NCBI RefSeq assembly: GCF_001429165.1
Contig: NZ_LMIR01000004.1
Location: 248,001 to 312,000, forward strand
Length of the DNA: 64,000 bases
Reading direction: 5' to 3'
From: Agromyces sp. Root81
GTDB taxonomy: Bacteria; Actinomycetota; Actinomycetes; Actinomycetales; Microbacteriaceae
Shown here: positions 19,542 through 28,481 of the stretch, in pieces
Layout of the letters: each line of letters begins with the position of its first letter
Position numbering within the stretch: the stretch's first letter is position 1
Program-made: the position numbers and the translations under genes
Notes under the pieces: generated by a model
Told to the model about the DNA's origin: nothing
Databases searched by the model: none
The model's input: only the letters and a program-made list of their open reading frames with translations

Positions 19542-20638
19542 GAGGCGAGCCCGAGCACCGAGGCGATCTGCGCGGTGTCGACCGGGACGATCGTCGGCTG
19601 CACGTCGGAGCCGTCGGCCGTGCGAAGCGCCCACTGCGGGTCCTTCAGGCCGTGGCCGGTGACCGTGAGCACGACGCGCGCGCCCGCCGGGATGACGCCG
19701 GCGGCCGAGCGCTCGAGCAGGCCGGCGACCGAGATGGCCGACGCGGGCTCGACGAAGATGCCGACCTCGGCCGAGAGGATGCGCTGGGCCTCGAGGATCT
19801 TGTCGTCGTCGATCGCGCCGAAGTACCCGTCGGTCTCGTCGCGCGCCTGGAGCGCGAGCTCCCACGACGCCGGGTTGCCGATGCGGATGGCGCTCGCGAT
19901 GGTGTCGGGGTCCTTCACCGGCTCGCCGCGGACGATGGGCGCGGAGCCCGAGGCCTGGAACCCGAACATGCGGGGCATCCGCGTGGCATTGCCGGCCGCG
20001 ATGTCCTCACGGTAGCCGCGCGTGTACGCGGTGTAGTTGCCGGCGTTGCCGACCGGGATGAAGTGGAAGTCGGGTGCGTCGCCGAGCACCTCGACGACCT
20101 CGAACGCCGCCGTCTTCTGCCCCTCGATGCGGTCGTTGTTGACCGAGTTCACGAGATGCACCGGATAGTTGGCCGCGAGGTCGCGGGCGATGTCGAGGCA
20201 GTCGTCGAAGTTGCCCTGCACCTGCAGCAGCTCCGCGTTGTGGGCGATGGCCTGGCTGAGCTTGCCCATCGCGATCTTGCCTTCGGGCACGAGCACGGCG
20301 GCCTTGATGCCGGCATGCGTGGCGTAGGCGGCGGCCGACGCCGAGGTGTTGCCGGTCGAGGCGCAGATGACGACCTTGGCGCCGTGTTCGACGGCCTTCG
20401 TGACCGCCATCGTCATGCCGCGGTCCTTGAAGGACCCCGTGGGGTTCATGCCCTCGAACTTCACCCAGACGTCGGCACCCGTGCGGGCCGACAGCGCAGG
20501 GGCGGGCAGGAGCGGCGTGCCGCCCTCGCCGAGGGTGACGACGGGGGTGGCGTCGGTGACGTCGAGCCGGTCGGCGTACTCGCGGATGACTCCGCGCCAC
20601 TGGCGCGAACCTGCCTTGGGGGTGATGGGGGTGTTCAC
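19538..20638 (-). CDS. thrC: Threonine synthase
   Basis: PLP enzyme that turns O-phosphohomoserine into threonine. The 366-residue product starts at GTG 20638, overlapping the hom stop as GTGA. The PLP lysine is in NPTGSFKDRGMTMAV, the substrate loop is STGNTSASAAAYA and the glycine-rich PLP loop is PVGNAGNYTAY. It is the short bacterial class without the long N-terminal extension. It shares tight coupling with hom and thrB. Confidence 0.97.
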   Translation of the reverse strand: MNTPITPKAGSRQWRGVIREYADRLDVTDATPVVTLGEGGTPLLPAPALSARTGADVWVKFEGMNPTGSFKDRGMTMAVTKAVEHGAKVVICASTGNTSASAAAYATHAGIKAAVLVPEGKIAMGKLSQAIAHNAELLQVQGNFDDCLDIARDLAANYPVHLVNSVNNDRIEGQKTAAFEVVEVLGDAPDFHFIPVGNAGNYTAYTRGYREDIAAGNATRMPRMFGFQASGSAPIVRGEPVKDPDTIASAIRIGNPASWELALQARDETDGYFGAIDDDKILEAQRILSAEVGIFVEPASAISVAGLLERSAAGVIPAGARVVLTVTGHGLKDPQWALRTADGSDVQPTIVPVDTAQIASVLGLAS

Positions 20639-21945
20639 ACTGCTCCTTCGACTCGGAGGACGGACGCGACGGATGCGACGACGGGGCTCTGAGCGAGGGC
20701 GGCGACGGTCTCGGCGAGCGCGGACTCCTTCGCCTCGTGCGTCCCGATCACCAGCGTAGCCCGCTCCGAGCCCTCGCTGACGGTCTGCTGCAACTGCTCG
20801 ACGGAGACGCCGTGATCGGCGAACGTGCGCGCGATCTGCTCGAGCACGCCGGGCTCGTCGGCGACCTCGAGGGTGATGGCGTACCGGGTCGTGATGCGGC
20901 CGATGTCGAGCACGGGCAGTTCGGCGTGCGTCGACTCGGCCGTGCCGGGGCCGCCGATGACGTGCCGGCGGGCGATGGCCACGAGGTCGCCGAGCACGGC
21001 GGACGCGGTCTGCACTCCCCCGGCGCCCGCGCCGTAGAACATGAGCGGGCCGGCGGCTGCGGCCTCGACGAACACGGCGTTGTTCGCACCGTGCACGGCG
21101 GCGAGCGGATGGCTGCGCGGCACGAGGGCGGGATAGACCCGTGCCGAGACGCCCTCTTCGCCGGTCTCGGCGTCGGTGAGGCGCTCGCAGATCGCGAGGA
21201 GCTTCACGACGTAGCCCGCGCGCCGGGCCGAGTCGACCTGCTCGGCGGAGACGCCCGTGATGCCTTCGCGGTGCACGGCCTCGACCGGGACGCTCGTGTG
21301 GAAGGCGAGGCTCGCGAGGATCGCCGCCTTCTGCGCCGCGTCGTAGCCGCCGATGTCAGCGGTCGGATCGGCTTCGGCGTAGCCGAGCTCGGTCGCCGTC
21401 GCGAGGGCGTCTTCGAGCGAGGCACCCGTCTGGTCCATGCGGTCGAGGATGAAGTTGGTGGTGCCGTTCACGATGCCGAGGATCCGGTCGACGCGGTCGC
21501 CGGCGAGGCTGTCGCGCAGCGGACGGATGATCGGGATGGCGCCGGCCACGGCGGCCTCGTAGGAGAGCTGCGCCCCGACCTGCTCGGCGGCGGCGAAGAG
21601 CTCGGGGCCGTGATTGGCGAGCAGAGCCTTGTTGCCGGTGACGATGTCCGCGCCGGAGGCGATCGCCTGGAGCACGAGCGTGCGGGCCGGTTCGATGCCG
21701 CCCATGAGCTCGATCACGATGTCGGAGCCGAGGATGAGCGTGTCGACGTCGGTCGTCAGCAGTTCGCGCGGCAGTTCGACGTCGCGTTCCGCTTCGAGGT
21801 CGCGCACGGCGATGCCGACGAGCTCGATACGGGCGCCGATGCGCTGGGCGAGCTCGTCGGAGTGCTCGAGCAGGAGGCGCGCCACCTGCGAGCCGACGGA
21901 GCCCGCGCCGAGCAGGCCCACTCGAATGGAGCGGTACTCGATCAT
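20635..21945 (-). CDS. hom: Homoserine dehydrogenase
   Basis: Reduces aspartate semialdehyde to homoserine, the branch point to threonine and methionine. From ATG at 21945 the product is 436 residues. It has the Rossmann motif VGLLGAGSVGSQVA, the GGIEPA and VTGNKALLA segments, and the substrate loop GIVNGTTNFILDRM. A C-terminal ACT domain (VADEPGVLEQIARTFADHGVS) is known to mediate threonine feedback in related enzymes. It overlaps lysA by ATGA. Its product also feeds metX and metY near 47-50 kb. Confidence 0.97.
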   Translation of the reverse strand: MIEYRSIRVGLLGAGSVGSQVARLLLEHSDELAQRIGARIELVGIAVRDLEAERDVELPRELLTTDVDTLILGSDIVIELMGGIEPARTLVLQAIASGADIVTGNKALLANHGPELFAAAEQVGAQLSYEAAVAGAIPIIRPLRDSLAGDRVDRILGIVNGTTNFILDRMDQTGASLEDALATATELGYAEADPTADIGGYDAAQKAAILASLAFHTSVPVEAVHREGITGVSAEQVDSARRAGYVVKLLAICERLTDAETGEEGVSARVYPALVPRSHPLAAVHGANNAVFVEAAAAGPLMFYGAGAGGVQTASAVLGDLVAIARRHVIGGPGTAESTHAELPVLDIGRITTRYAITLEVADEPGVLEQIARTFADHGVSVEQLQQTVSEGSERATLVIGTHEAKESALAETVAALAQSPVVASVASVLRVEGAV

Positions 21946-23402
21946 GCAGGGTTCCCTTCGATGGGGCGGTCGTTCGATGCGTCGGATGCCTCGAGCCCGG
22001 CGTCGCGCGCGAGCAGCTGCTGCTCGGTCTCGCCGTGCACGATGACGCGCGCCACGCCGCCTCGCACGGCGACGACGGGCGGACGCGGCACGTGGTTGTA
22101 GTTGGAGGCCAGCGACCAGCAGTAGGCACCCGTCGCCGGCACGGCGAGCAGGTCGCCGGGGGCGACGTCGCCCGGCAGGTACTCGGCGTCCACGACGATG
22201 TCGCCCGACTCGCAATGCTTGCCCGCGACCCGCACGAGGGCGGGCGCCGCGTCGGAGACGCGGGAGGCGATGCGGGCGGAGTACTCGGCGCCGTAGAGGG
22301 CGGTGCGCGCGTTGTCGCTCATGCCGCCGTCGACCGAGACGTAGTGGCGCACGCCGCCGTCGATCGGCACGGGCTTGATCGTGCCGACCGTGTAGAGCGT
22401 GATCCCTGCGGGACCGATGATCGAGCGGCCGGGCTCGAAGGCGAGCTTCGGCACGGGCACGTCGTGCTCGCGGCATCCGTCGGCGACGGCACGGACGATG
22501 CCCATGGCGATCTCCTCGATGGGCGCCGGCTCGTCGGCCGCGGTGTAGGCGATGCCGAAGCCGCCGCCCAGGTTCAGCTCGGGCACCGGAGCCTCCCGCG
22601 ACAGCTCCGCGTGCACGCCGATCAGGCGTTCGGCCGATTCGGCGAAGCCGGCGGCGTCGAAGATCTGCGAGCCGATGTGGCAGTGCAGGCCGAGGAACGC
22701 GAGCGAGGCGTGCGAGCGGATGCGGGCGCCGAGCTCGACCGCGCGATCGAGGGGGACGCCGAACTTCTGGTCCTCGTGGGCGGTCGCGAGGAACTCGTGC
22801 GTCGAGGCGTGCACGCCGCTGTTGACGCGGAGCCGCACGGGCTGCACCCGGCCGGCGCGCGCCGCGGCATCCGCCACCCGCTCGATCTCGATCTCGCTGT
22901 CGATGACGATCACGCCGACGCCCACGCCGACGGCGCGCTCGATCTCGGCGGCCGACTTGTTGTTGCCGTGGAAGCCGATGCGGGCCGGTGCCGCGCCCGC
23001 CGCGAGCGCGACGGCGAGTTCGCCGCCGGTGCACACGTCGACCGCGAGTCCCTCGTCGGTCACCCAGTGCACGATCGCGCCGGAGAGGAACGCCTTCCCG
23101 GCGTAATAGACCGTCACGGTCGTGCCGATGGACGCCGCGGCGTCGTCGAAGGCTCGCCTGATGCGGGCGGCGCGGGCGCGCACGTCGGACTCGTCGACGA
23201 CGTAGAGCGGGGTGCCGAACTCGGCGACGAGCGATGCGGCGTCGCGGCCGGCGATCACGATCCTGCCGGATGCATCGCGCGCGGCGCTGGACGGCCAGAC
23301 GAGGGGCGCGAGCGCGTTGGCGTCGTCGGGCACGCTGGGCCCTCCGGGGACGGGTGCGGTGGATGCCACGGGGAGAACCTCACGGACGAAAGACGATGGC
23401 AT
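21942..23402 (-). CDS. lysA: Diaminopimelate decarboxylase
   Basis: PLP enzyme that decarboxylates meso-diaminopimelate to L-lysine, the last lysine step. The PLP lysine is in VTVYYAGKAFLSG, followed by GGELAVALAAG. The substrate motifs are GLHCHIGSQIF, NLGGGFGIAY, the EPGRSI motif and the late CESGD active-site Cys. From ATG 23402 it has 486 residues; GTG at 23369 has the better GAGG spacing and would give 475. A -10 TAGACT at 23486-23481 could add an internal promoter in the 154-nt gap before it. It overlaps hom by ATGA. Confidence 0.95.
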   Translation of the reverse strand: MPSSFVREVLPVASTAPVPGGPSVPDDANALAPLVWPSSAARDASGRIVIAGRDAASLVAEFGTPLYVVDESDVRARAARIRRAFDDAAASIGTTVTVYYAGKAFLSGAIVHWVTDEGLAVDVCTGGELAVALAAGAAPARIGFHGNNKSAAEIERAVGVGVGVIVIDSEIEIERVADAAARAGRVQPVRLRVNSGVHASTHEFLATAHEDQKFGVPLDRAVELGARIRSHASLAFLGLHCHIGSQIFDAAGFAESAERLIGVHAELSREAPVPELNLGGGFGIAYTAADEPAPIEEIAMGIVRAVADGCREHDVPVPKLAFEPGRSIIGPAGITLYTVGTIKPVPIDGGVRHYVSVDGGMSDNARTALYGAEYSARIASRVSDAAPALVRVAGKHCESGDIVVDAEYLPGDVAPGDLLAVPATGAYCWSLASNYNHVPRPPVVAVRGGVARVIVHGETEQQLLARDAGLEASDASNDRPIEGNPA

Positions 23403-23480
23403 GGATCGCTCGCGGCGAGCGAACCCGGATCGGTTCCTGAAGCCTGCTGTGCGCGCCACCTTGTGGGCCGGCGTACCGCG

Positions 23481-23486
23481 AGTCTA
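23481..23486 (-). promoter_or_regulatory. Candidate internal promoter before lysA
   Basis: TAGACT, the same hexamer as in the rho and VOC promoters, lies 78 nt before the ATG at 23402, in the widest gap of the argS-thrB run. A partial -35 TTCGGC is 18 nt upstream. It could uncouple lysA-hom-thrCB from argS. A small TCGCTCG/CGAGCGA hairpin at 23406-23422 lies just before the ATG. Confidence 0.4.
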
Positions 23487-23556
23487 TCGAGGCGTGCATG
23501 CCGAGCCGAATCGACGGCCTCGCGCCCACGCCGCGACGAGGATCACCGCGCGAGCT

Positions 23557-24627
23557 CTAGCCGCACGTGCCCGTCTGCTGGAGGGACGCGGAGTCGAGCA
23601 CGATCCCATCGGCGTCGAGCCGCACGACGGCCGCGTCGGGCGAGACCGCGACCGAGTCGAGCTGCACGCCCTGCGGCAGCCGGTCGGCGATGCACACCTC
23701 GAGCGGGTTGCCGCCGAGGAGCCGCTCGACGACGCCCGACACGTCGATCGACGCTCCGACGGCTCCGACCTCGACACCGGCCGGCTCGAGGAGCACGGAG
23801 TCGCCGGCCGCGATGGGGGTCGCCGTGACCTGGTAGGTGATCGGCAGGCCGAAGACCTCGAGACGGCCCTCGTAGCCGACGGTGCCGTCGCCGAGGGTGA
23901 GCCCGGTCTCGATGCCCGCGACCGAGACGAGCTGGTTGATCGACGCCTCGTCGGCGGTGATCGTGGCCGTCAGCCGCTCGACGGGCGCGTCGAGGTCGAC
24001 CGGCATGCCCTCGGCGACGACCGAGACGGCCACCGGTGCGCCGTCGACACTCAGCTCGGGGGCGGTGAGCTCGACGTGCTGCATCGTTCCGGTGAGGTAC
24101 TGCGCGATGACCGAGAACCCGCCGATCGTCACATCGATGTCGCCGTCGACGCCGTCGGGCAGGTTCGCCTCGATCTCTTCGGCGACCCGCTCCTCGGCGA
24201 TGCCCCGTGCGACGTTGTCGACCACGACGACGAGCGCGACGAGCACCGCGAGCACGACGCCGACGATGATCCAGATGCGCGCCGCACGGCCGAGCCCTCG
24301 GCGCGCTCGAGGTTCGCGTTCGCCGGCGGTGGAGGGGGCGGTGGCGGGGGCATCGCCCTGCGCTGCGGCGGCCGGAGCAGCGGCCGGGGGTGCGATGACC
24401 TCCGTCGGCTGCGCGTCGGCGATGTCACTCGGCAGGACCGCGGTCGCCGCCAGCGCCTCGTCGGTCGCGCCCGGATCGGCCGCCGGCGTCTCGTCGGTCG
24501 CGCCCGGCTCGGCCGCCTCCGCCGGCGAGGGCGGGTCGGTCGGGTCGGTGGGCTCGGCCGCTTCCGCCCGCCACCACGCCGCCTCGGAGACCTCGTCCTG
24601 GTCGTGCTCGTCGCCGTGCTTCGCCAT
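23557..24627 (-). CDS. DUF2993 (LmeA-type) membrane-anchored protein
   Basis: Unknown in detail. The 356-residue product has an Ala/Pro/Thr/Asp/Glu-rich cytoplasmic N-terminus of about 110 residues and one membrane helix (IWIIVGVVLAVLVALVVVVD). A beta-rich extracytoplasmic domain (ISV, VSVVAEGMPVDLD, GLPITYQVTATPIAAGDSV) matches the DUF2993 family. In mycobacteria a member, LmeA, binds phospholipid and supports lipomannan elongation. It has GGAGG before the ATG at 24627 and lies 24 nt after argS. Placement between argS and lysA is common in this family. Confidence 0.8.
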   Translation of the reverse strand: MAKHGDEHDQDEVSEAAWWRAEAAEPTDPTDPPSPAEAAEPGATDETPAADPGATDEALAATAVLPSDIADAQPTEVIAPPAAAPAAAAQGDAPATAPSTAGEREPRARRGLGRAARIWIIVGVVLAVLVALVVVVDNVARGIAEERVAEEIEANLPDGVDGDIDVTIGGFSVIAQYLTGTMQHVELTAPELSVDGAPVAVSVVAEGMPVDLDAPVERLTATITADEASINQLVSVAGIETGLTLGDGTVGYEGRLEVFGLPITYQVTATPIAAGDSVLLEPAGVEVGAVGASIDVSGVVERLLGGNPLEVCIADRLPQGVQLDSVAVSPDAAVVRLDADGIVLDSASLQQTGTCG

Positions 24628-24651
24628 CGGGGCCTCCGGGGTCGGGGTGGG

Positions 24652-26325
24652 TCACATGCGTTCGGGTGCCGACACGCCGAGCAGCTCGAGGCCGTTGCGG
24701 AGCACCTGGCCCGTCGCGTCGTTCAACCAGAGCCTCGTGCGGTGCAGCTCGCCGATGGGCTCCTCGCCGAGCGGCAGCACACGGCAGTTGTCGTACCAGC
24801 GATGGTAGAGCCCGGCGAGCTCTTCGATGTACCGGGCGACCCGATGCGGTTCGCGGAGCTCGGCAGCCTGGGCGACGATGCGCGGGAACTCCTGCAGCGC
24901 GCCGAGCAGCGCCGACTCGGTCTCGTGGGTGAGAAGCTCGGGCGCGAACGACGAGCGGTCGAGGCCGACGGATGCCGCGTTGCGGTCGACCGCGCAGGTG
25001 CGGGCGTGGGCGTACTGCACGTAGAAGACAGGGTTGTCGTTCGTGCGACGCTGCAGGATCTCGGGGTCGATCGTGAGCGGCGAGTCGGCTGGGTAGCGGC
25101 CGAGCGTGTAGCGCAGCGCGTCGGTGCCGAGCCACGCCTGCAGGTCGTCGAGCTCGATGATGTTGCCCGCGCGCTTGGAGAGCTTCGCCCCGTTGATCGA
25201 GACGAGCTGGCCGATGAGCACCTCGATGTCGCGCTCGGGGTCGTCGCCTGCTGCGCCCGCGAGCGCCTTGAGCCGGTGCACGTAGCCGTGGTGGTCGGCG
25301 CCCAGCAGGTAGATCTTGTGCCCGAAGCCGCGGTCGCCCTTCTCGAGGTAGTAGGCGGCGTCGGCCGCGAAGTACGTGTAGACGCCGTTGCTGCGGCGGA
25401 TCACCCTGTCTTTGTCGTCGCCGAAGTCGGTCGTGCGCACCCACACGGCGTCGTCGAGGTCGTACACGTGCCCCTGGGCGCGCAGGCGCTCCACGGCGGT
25501 GTCGACGTCGGAGAGTCCGTCGTCGCCCTTCGCATGCAGGCGGCGCTCGCTCGTCCACACGTCGAAGTGCACGTTGAAGCGGGCGAGCGAGGCGCGGATC
25601 TCGGCGAGCTGCAGCTCGTAGGCGATCTCGGTCGCGGTGTGCAGCGCGACGGCGTCGTCGAGCTCGAGCAGCTTGGGCTCGCGCTCGAGCACCCGGCGGG
25701 CGAGCTCGCCGATGTAGGCGCCGGGGTACCCGCCCTCCGGGGTCGGTTCGCCCTTCGCCGCGGCCAGCACCGAGGCGCCGAAGTTCTCCATCTGGTTGCC
25801 GGCGTCGTTGATGTAGTACTCGTCGGCGACCTCTGCGCCGGCAGCGCGGAGCACCCGGCCGATCGAGTCGCCGAGCGCGGCCCAGCGGGTGTGGCCGATG
25901 TGCAGCGGACCGGTGGGGTTCGCCGAGACGAACTCGAGGTTGATGACCTGGCCGGCGAGGGAGTCGCTCCGGCCGTAGCCGGGGCCGGCCTCGACGATGG
26001 TCTTGGCGAGCGCGCCGGCGGCCGCGGCATCGAGCCGGACGTTGATGAAGCCGGGGCCGGCCACTTCGGCGCTCGCGACGCCGTCGACGTCCGCGAGGCC
26101 CGCCGCGAGTTCGGTCGCGAGTTCGCGGGGGTTCGTGCCGAGCGGCTTCGCCACGCGCATCGCGATGTTCGAGGCCCAGTCGCCGTGATCGCGGTTCTTC
26201 GGGCGCTCGAGCACGACGTCGTCCGCCGTGAGACCGAACTCGACCTCGTCGCCCGCGCCGCGACGTCGCTCGACGATGGCGAGGACGAGAGCGTACAGGG
26301 CATGCGAAAGATCGGCGGGAGTCAC
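24652..26325 (-). CDS. argS: Arginyl-tRNA synthetase
   Basis: Class I synthetase charging tRNA-Arg, which includes the tRNA at 28.2 kb. The 557-residue product starts at GTG 26325. It has the Add1-type N-terminal domain, the HIGH motif in [14 protein letters not shown] near residue 130, and KLSKRAGN as the KMSKS loop. The anticodon-binding helical domain ends in Met. A TTG two codons upstream is in frame, but the -10 TAGGAT (26337-26332) lies 6 nt before the GTG, favouring a leaderless GTG start. It heads the argS-to-thrB operon. Confidence 0.96.
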   Translation of the reverse strand: MTPADLSHALYALVLAIVERRRGAGDEVEFGLTADDVVLERPKNRDHGDWASNIAMRVAKPLGTNPRELATELAAGLADVDGVASAEVAGPGFINVRLDAAAAGALAKTIVEAGPGYGRSDSLAGQVINLEFVSANPTGPLHIGHTRWAALGDSIGRVLRAAGAEVADEYYINDAGNQMENFGASVLAAAKGEPTPEGGYPGAYIGELARRVLEREPKLLELDDAVALHTATEIAYELQLAEIRASLARFNVHFDVWTSERRLHAKGDDGLSDVDTAVERLRAQGHVYDLDDAVWVRTTDFGDDKDRVIRRSNGVYTYFAADAAYYLEKGDRGFGHKIYLLGADHHGYVHRLKALAGAAGDDPERDIEVLIGQLVSINGAKLSKRAGNIIELDDLQAWLGTDALRYTLGRYPADSPLTIDPEILQRRTNDNPVFYVQYAHARTCAVDRNAASVGLDRSSFAPELLTHETESALLGALQEFPRIVAQAAELREPHRVARYIEELAGLYHRWYDNCRVLPLGEEPIGELHRTRLWLNDATGQVLRNGLELLGVSAPERM

Positions 26326-26331
26326 CCGCAA

Positions 26332-26357
26332 ATCCTACCCGCCGCCATTGATAAGGT
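26332..26357. promoter_or_regulatory. Divergent leaderless promoters of argS and the lipoprotein gene
   Basis: The minus-strand -10 TAGGAT (26337-26332) is 6 nt before the argS GTG. The plus-strand -10 TAAGGT (26352-26357) is 7 nt before the lipoprotein ATG at 26365. The two start codons are only 39 bp apart, so there is no room for ordinary leaders. Confidence 0.6.
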
Positions 26358-26364
26358 TCGTCAC

Positions 26365-26982
26365 ATGCTGCGCTCGTCCCTCCTGTCCCGCACTCGTCCC
26401 GCCGCCGCCGCGGCACTCATCGCCGCGGCATCCGTGATGCTGCTGAGCGGATGCACCGGCGAGACCTCGGCCCCCGAGAAGACGACCGCCCCGCCGAAGG
26501 CGAGCGAGACCCCCGGCGCCTCCGCCGAACCGACCGCGACCGCCGAACCGCCCGTGCCGTTCGCGATCGAGTGCGACGCGCTGCTGACACCCGACCAGCT
26601 GTACGCGTTCAACCCGAACTTCGGCACGGCGCCCGACTTCCAGCCGAAGGGCGGGGACATCGTCGCCGTCGTCGACGAGGCGGGCACCGCCTGCGGCTGG
26701 CTGAATCAGACGAGCGGGGAGATCATCGAGATCGCCGTCGCCACTCCCCCGGCCGCCACGCTCCTCGCGCACCAGAACGCCGCCGCGATGGGGTCGACCC
26801 CCGTGCCCACGTACGGCACCCCGCCCGAGGTCGAGGGCTACTTCAGCCAGGCGAACGGCACCGGTGAGGCGCAGGTCTTCAGCGGCCCGTACTGGATCGT
26901 GATCGAGTCCTCCGCGCTCTTCGAGCCCGGTGACGCGGGACAGCTCGTCGCCGACGTGCTCGGCAACCTCCCCGCGGCCTGA
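26365..26982 (+). CDS. Predicted secreted lipoprotein of unknown function
   Basis: Unrecognised. The 205-residue product has a lipoprotein signal peptide: two Arg residues, a hydrophobic Ala-rich core and the lipobox LLSGC, so Cys32 is likely lipidated. A Thr/Pro/Ala/Glu-rich linker of some 35 residues follows. A compact domain then has CDALLTPDQLYAFNPNFG, a second Cys in TACGWLN, and many aromatic residues. The two domain Cys residues could form a disulfide, as in DUF3558-like actinobacterial lipoproteins. It appears leaderless and shares a 39-bp divergent promoter with argS. Confidence 0.75.
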   Translation: MLRSSLLSRTRPAAAAALIAAASVMLLSGCTGETSAPEKTTAPPKASETPGASAEPTATAEPPVPFAIECDALLTPDQLYAFNPNFGTAPDFQPKGGDIVAVVDEAGTACGWLNQTSGEIIEIAVATPPAATLLAHQNAAAMGSTPVPTYGTPPEVEGYFSQANGTGEAQVFSGPYWIVIESSALFEPGDAGQLVADVLGNLPAA

Positions 26983-26998
26983 TCGCGTCCGAGCGACC

Positions 26999-28180
26999 AT
27001 GAGATCAACACAGGGCACACCGTCGTGGCTCGGAGCGGTCAACGATCGCGTCGGACTCTCGGCCCTGCTCGATCACGGCCCGCTCACCCGCAACCGCATC
27101 TGCGAGCTGGTGGGGGTCTCCAAGCCGACCGCGTCGATGATGATGACCCGGCTGATCGCCGCCGGCGTGGTGGAGGAGCGCGGGCAGGTCGCCGGCAATC
27201 CCGGCCGCAGCGCCACGCTGTACGCGGCGCGCACCGACCGGCCCCTCGGCGTCGCGATCGCGATCGAGGCCGACGAGCTCCGCGCGTCCGTCGTCGACGC
27301 TGCGGGCGGTGAACGGCCGGTCGTCCGCGCGGCCCTCTCCCGCGACCCCGCCGAGCGCGACGCCGTGCGCGAGGTCGCCGCGGCGATCCGGGGTGCGAGC
27401 GAGGCGGCGGGCACCGATCCCGACGTCGTCCACACGGTCTGCATCGGCACGGCCGGGTACGTCGACCCCGGCGAGGAGGGCACGCTCTTCAGCGAGACCC
27501 TGCCCGGCTGGCCGACCACGGGCCTGCGCCGCCTGCTCGAGGCCGAGCTCGGTGTCTCGGTGTTCGTCGAGAACGACGTGAACCTGGCGGCGATCGCCGA
27601 ACGCGAGTCGGGTGCGGGCGAGGGCCGGGACGTGTTCGCACTGCTCTGGCTCGGCAACGGCGTCGGCGCGTCGTTCGAGGTCACCGGCGACCTGCACCGC
27701 GGCAGCTTCGGCGGCGCGGGCGAGATCGGGTTCCTCCCGCTGTCGGCGGCCGCCCAGGCGCTCGACGAGCACGCCGTCACGAGCCAGGACCTCGCAGGAG
27801 CCGTGGCGGTGCGCCGCATCGCGGCCGCGCACGGACTCCACGCCGCCGACCACCGAACGACGCTCGAGGCGATCGCCGCGAGCGATGATCGCGACGCGAT
27901 CATCGAGGACCTCGGCGAGCGTGTCGCCCATATCTCGCTGCCGCTGCTCGCGACGCTCGATCCCGGTCGGCTCGTGCTGGCCGGCCCCACCGCGATCGTC
28001 GGGGGCGAGCCCCTCGCCGATGCGGTGGAACGAGGCATCCGTCGCATCAGCAGGTGGTACCCCGAGGTCGTCGCGACGCGCATCGACGACGACCCGGTCC
28101 TGCACGGGGCACGCGCCTTCCTCACCGCCAAGGTGCGCGACGACCTGCTCGGCACCGTCGCGCGGCTCAGCCTCTCCTGA
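26999..28180 (+). CDS. ROK-family transcriptional regulator
   Basis: Likely sugar-responsive repressor. From ATG at 26999 the product is 393 residues. An N-terminal winged helix-turn-helix (LLDHGPLTRNRICELVGVSKPTASMMMTRL) is followed by the ROK/hexokinase-like domain from about residue 80. It has VCIGTAGYVDPGEEG, FVENDVNLAAIAE and a GNGVGASF ATP-type loop. The CXCGXXGC zinc motif of many ROK proteins is missing; the matching part reads GAGEIGFLPL. It begins 16 nt after the lipoprotein gene. The target is unknown. Confidence 0.88.
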   Translation: MRSTQGTPSWLGAVNDRVGLSALLDHGPLTRNRICELVGVSKPTASMMMTRLIAAGVVEERGQVAGNPGRSATLYAARTDRPLGVAIAIEADELRASVVDAAGGERPVVRAALSRDPAERDAVREVAAAIRGASEAAGTDPDVVHTVCIGTAGYVDPGEEGTLFSETLPGWPTTGLRRLLEAELGVSVFVENDVNLAAIAERESGAGEGRDVFALLWLGNGVGASFEVTGDLHRGSFGGAGEIGFLPLSAAAQALDEHAVTSQDLAGAVAVRRIAAAHGLHAADHRTTLEAIAASDDRDAIIEDLGERVAHISLPLLATLDPGRLVLAGPTAIVGGEPLADAVERGIRRISRWYPEVVATRIDDDPVLHGARAFLTAKVRDDLLGTVARLSLS

Positions 28181-28227
28181 CCCGCCCGAACGCGGCCCGA
28201 CGGGTCGGGAACGGGTGCGCGAAGTGG

Positions 28228-28233
28228 TAATGT
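28228..28233 (+). promoter_or_regulatory. Candidate -10 of tRNA-Arg
   Basis: TAATGT lies 12 nt before the first base of the mature tRNA, the right distance for a short 5' leader to be removed by RNase P. No clear -35 is visible. Confidence 0.5.
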
Positions 28234-28245
28234 CTCTAGCTGTGC

Positions 28246-28318
28246 GCCTCCGTAGCTCAGGGGATAGAGCGCCGGTTTCCGGTACCGTAGGTCGGGGGTT
28301 CGAATCCCTCCGGGGGCA
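28246..28318 (+). tRNA. tRNA-Arg (anticodon CCG)
   Basis: A 73-nt cloverleaf reads CGG codons. The acceptor arms GCCTCCG and CGGGGGC pair in full with one G-T pair. The D arm is GCTC/GAGC, and the anticodon stem CCGGT/ACCGT has a C-T mismatch at its top pair (27-43). The anticodon CCG is at 28279-28281, the variable loop has 5 nt, and the T loop is TTCGAAT. The discriminator is A; CCA is not encoded (CG follows). CGG is a frequent Arg codon in this GC-rich genome. Confidence 0.96.
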
Positions 28319-28329
28319 CGAAATCGAGT

Positions 28330-28355
28330 AGCCTCGGCCGTCATCGGCCGGGGCT
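28330..28355 (+). terminator. Terminator after tRNA-Arg
   Basis: An 11-bp stem AGCCTCGGCCG/CGGCCGGGGCT with one T-G pair and loop TCAT starts 12 nt after the tRNA. It is followed by the T-rich CTTCTCGTCTT. Confidence 0.8.
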
Positions 28356-28481
28356 CTTCTCGTCTTCCGCACCGTCGCCTTCCGCCGTGCGGATCGAGCC
28401 TGAGGACTGATCATGGACGCGGCGCGCGGCCTCCCCATAGACTCGGGATCGTCCGCTCGGACGGGGGAAAGGCACTGGTGC

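Noticed and set aside
28246..28355. tRNA-Arg as an integration site of a mobile element
   Set aside because: No integrase, no repeat of the tRNA 3' end, and the flanking genes look native.
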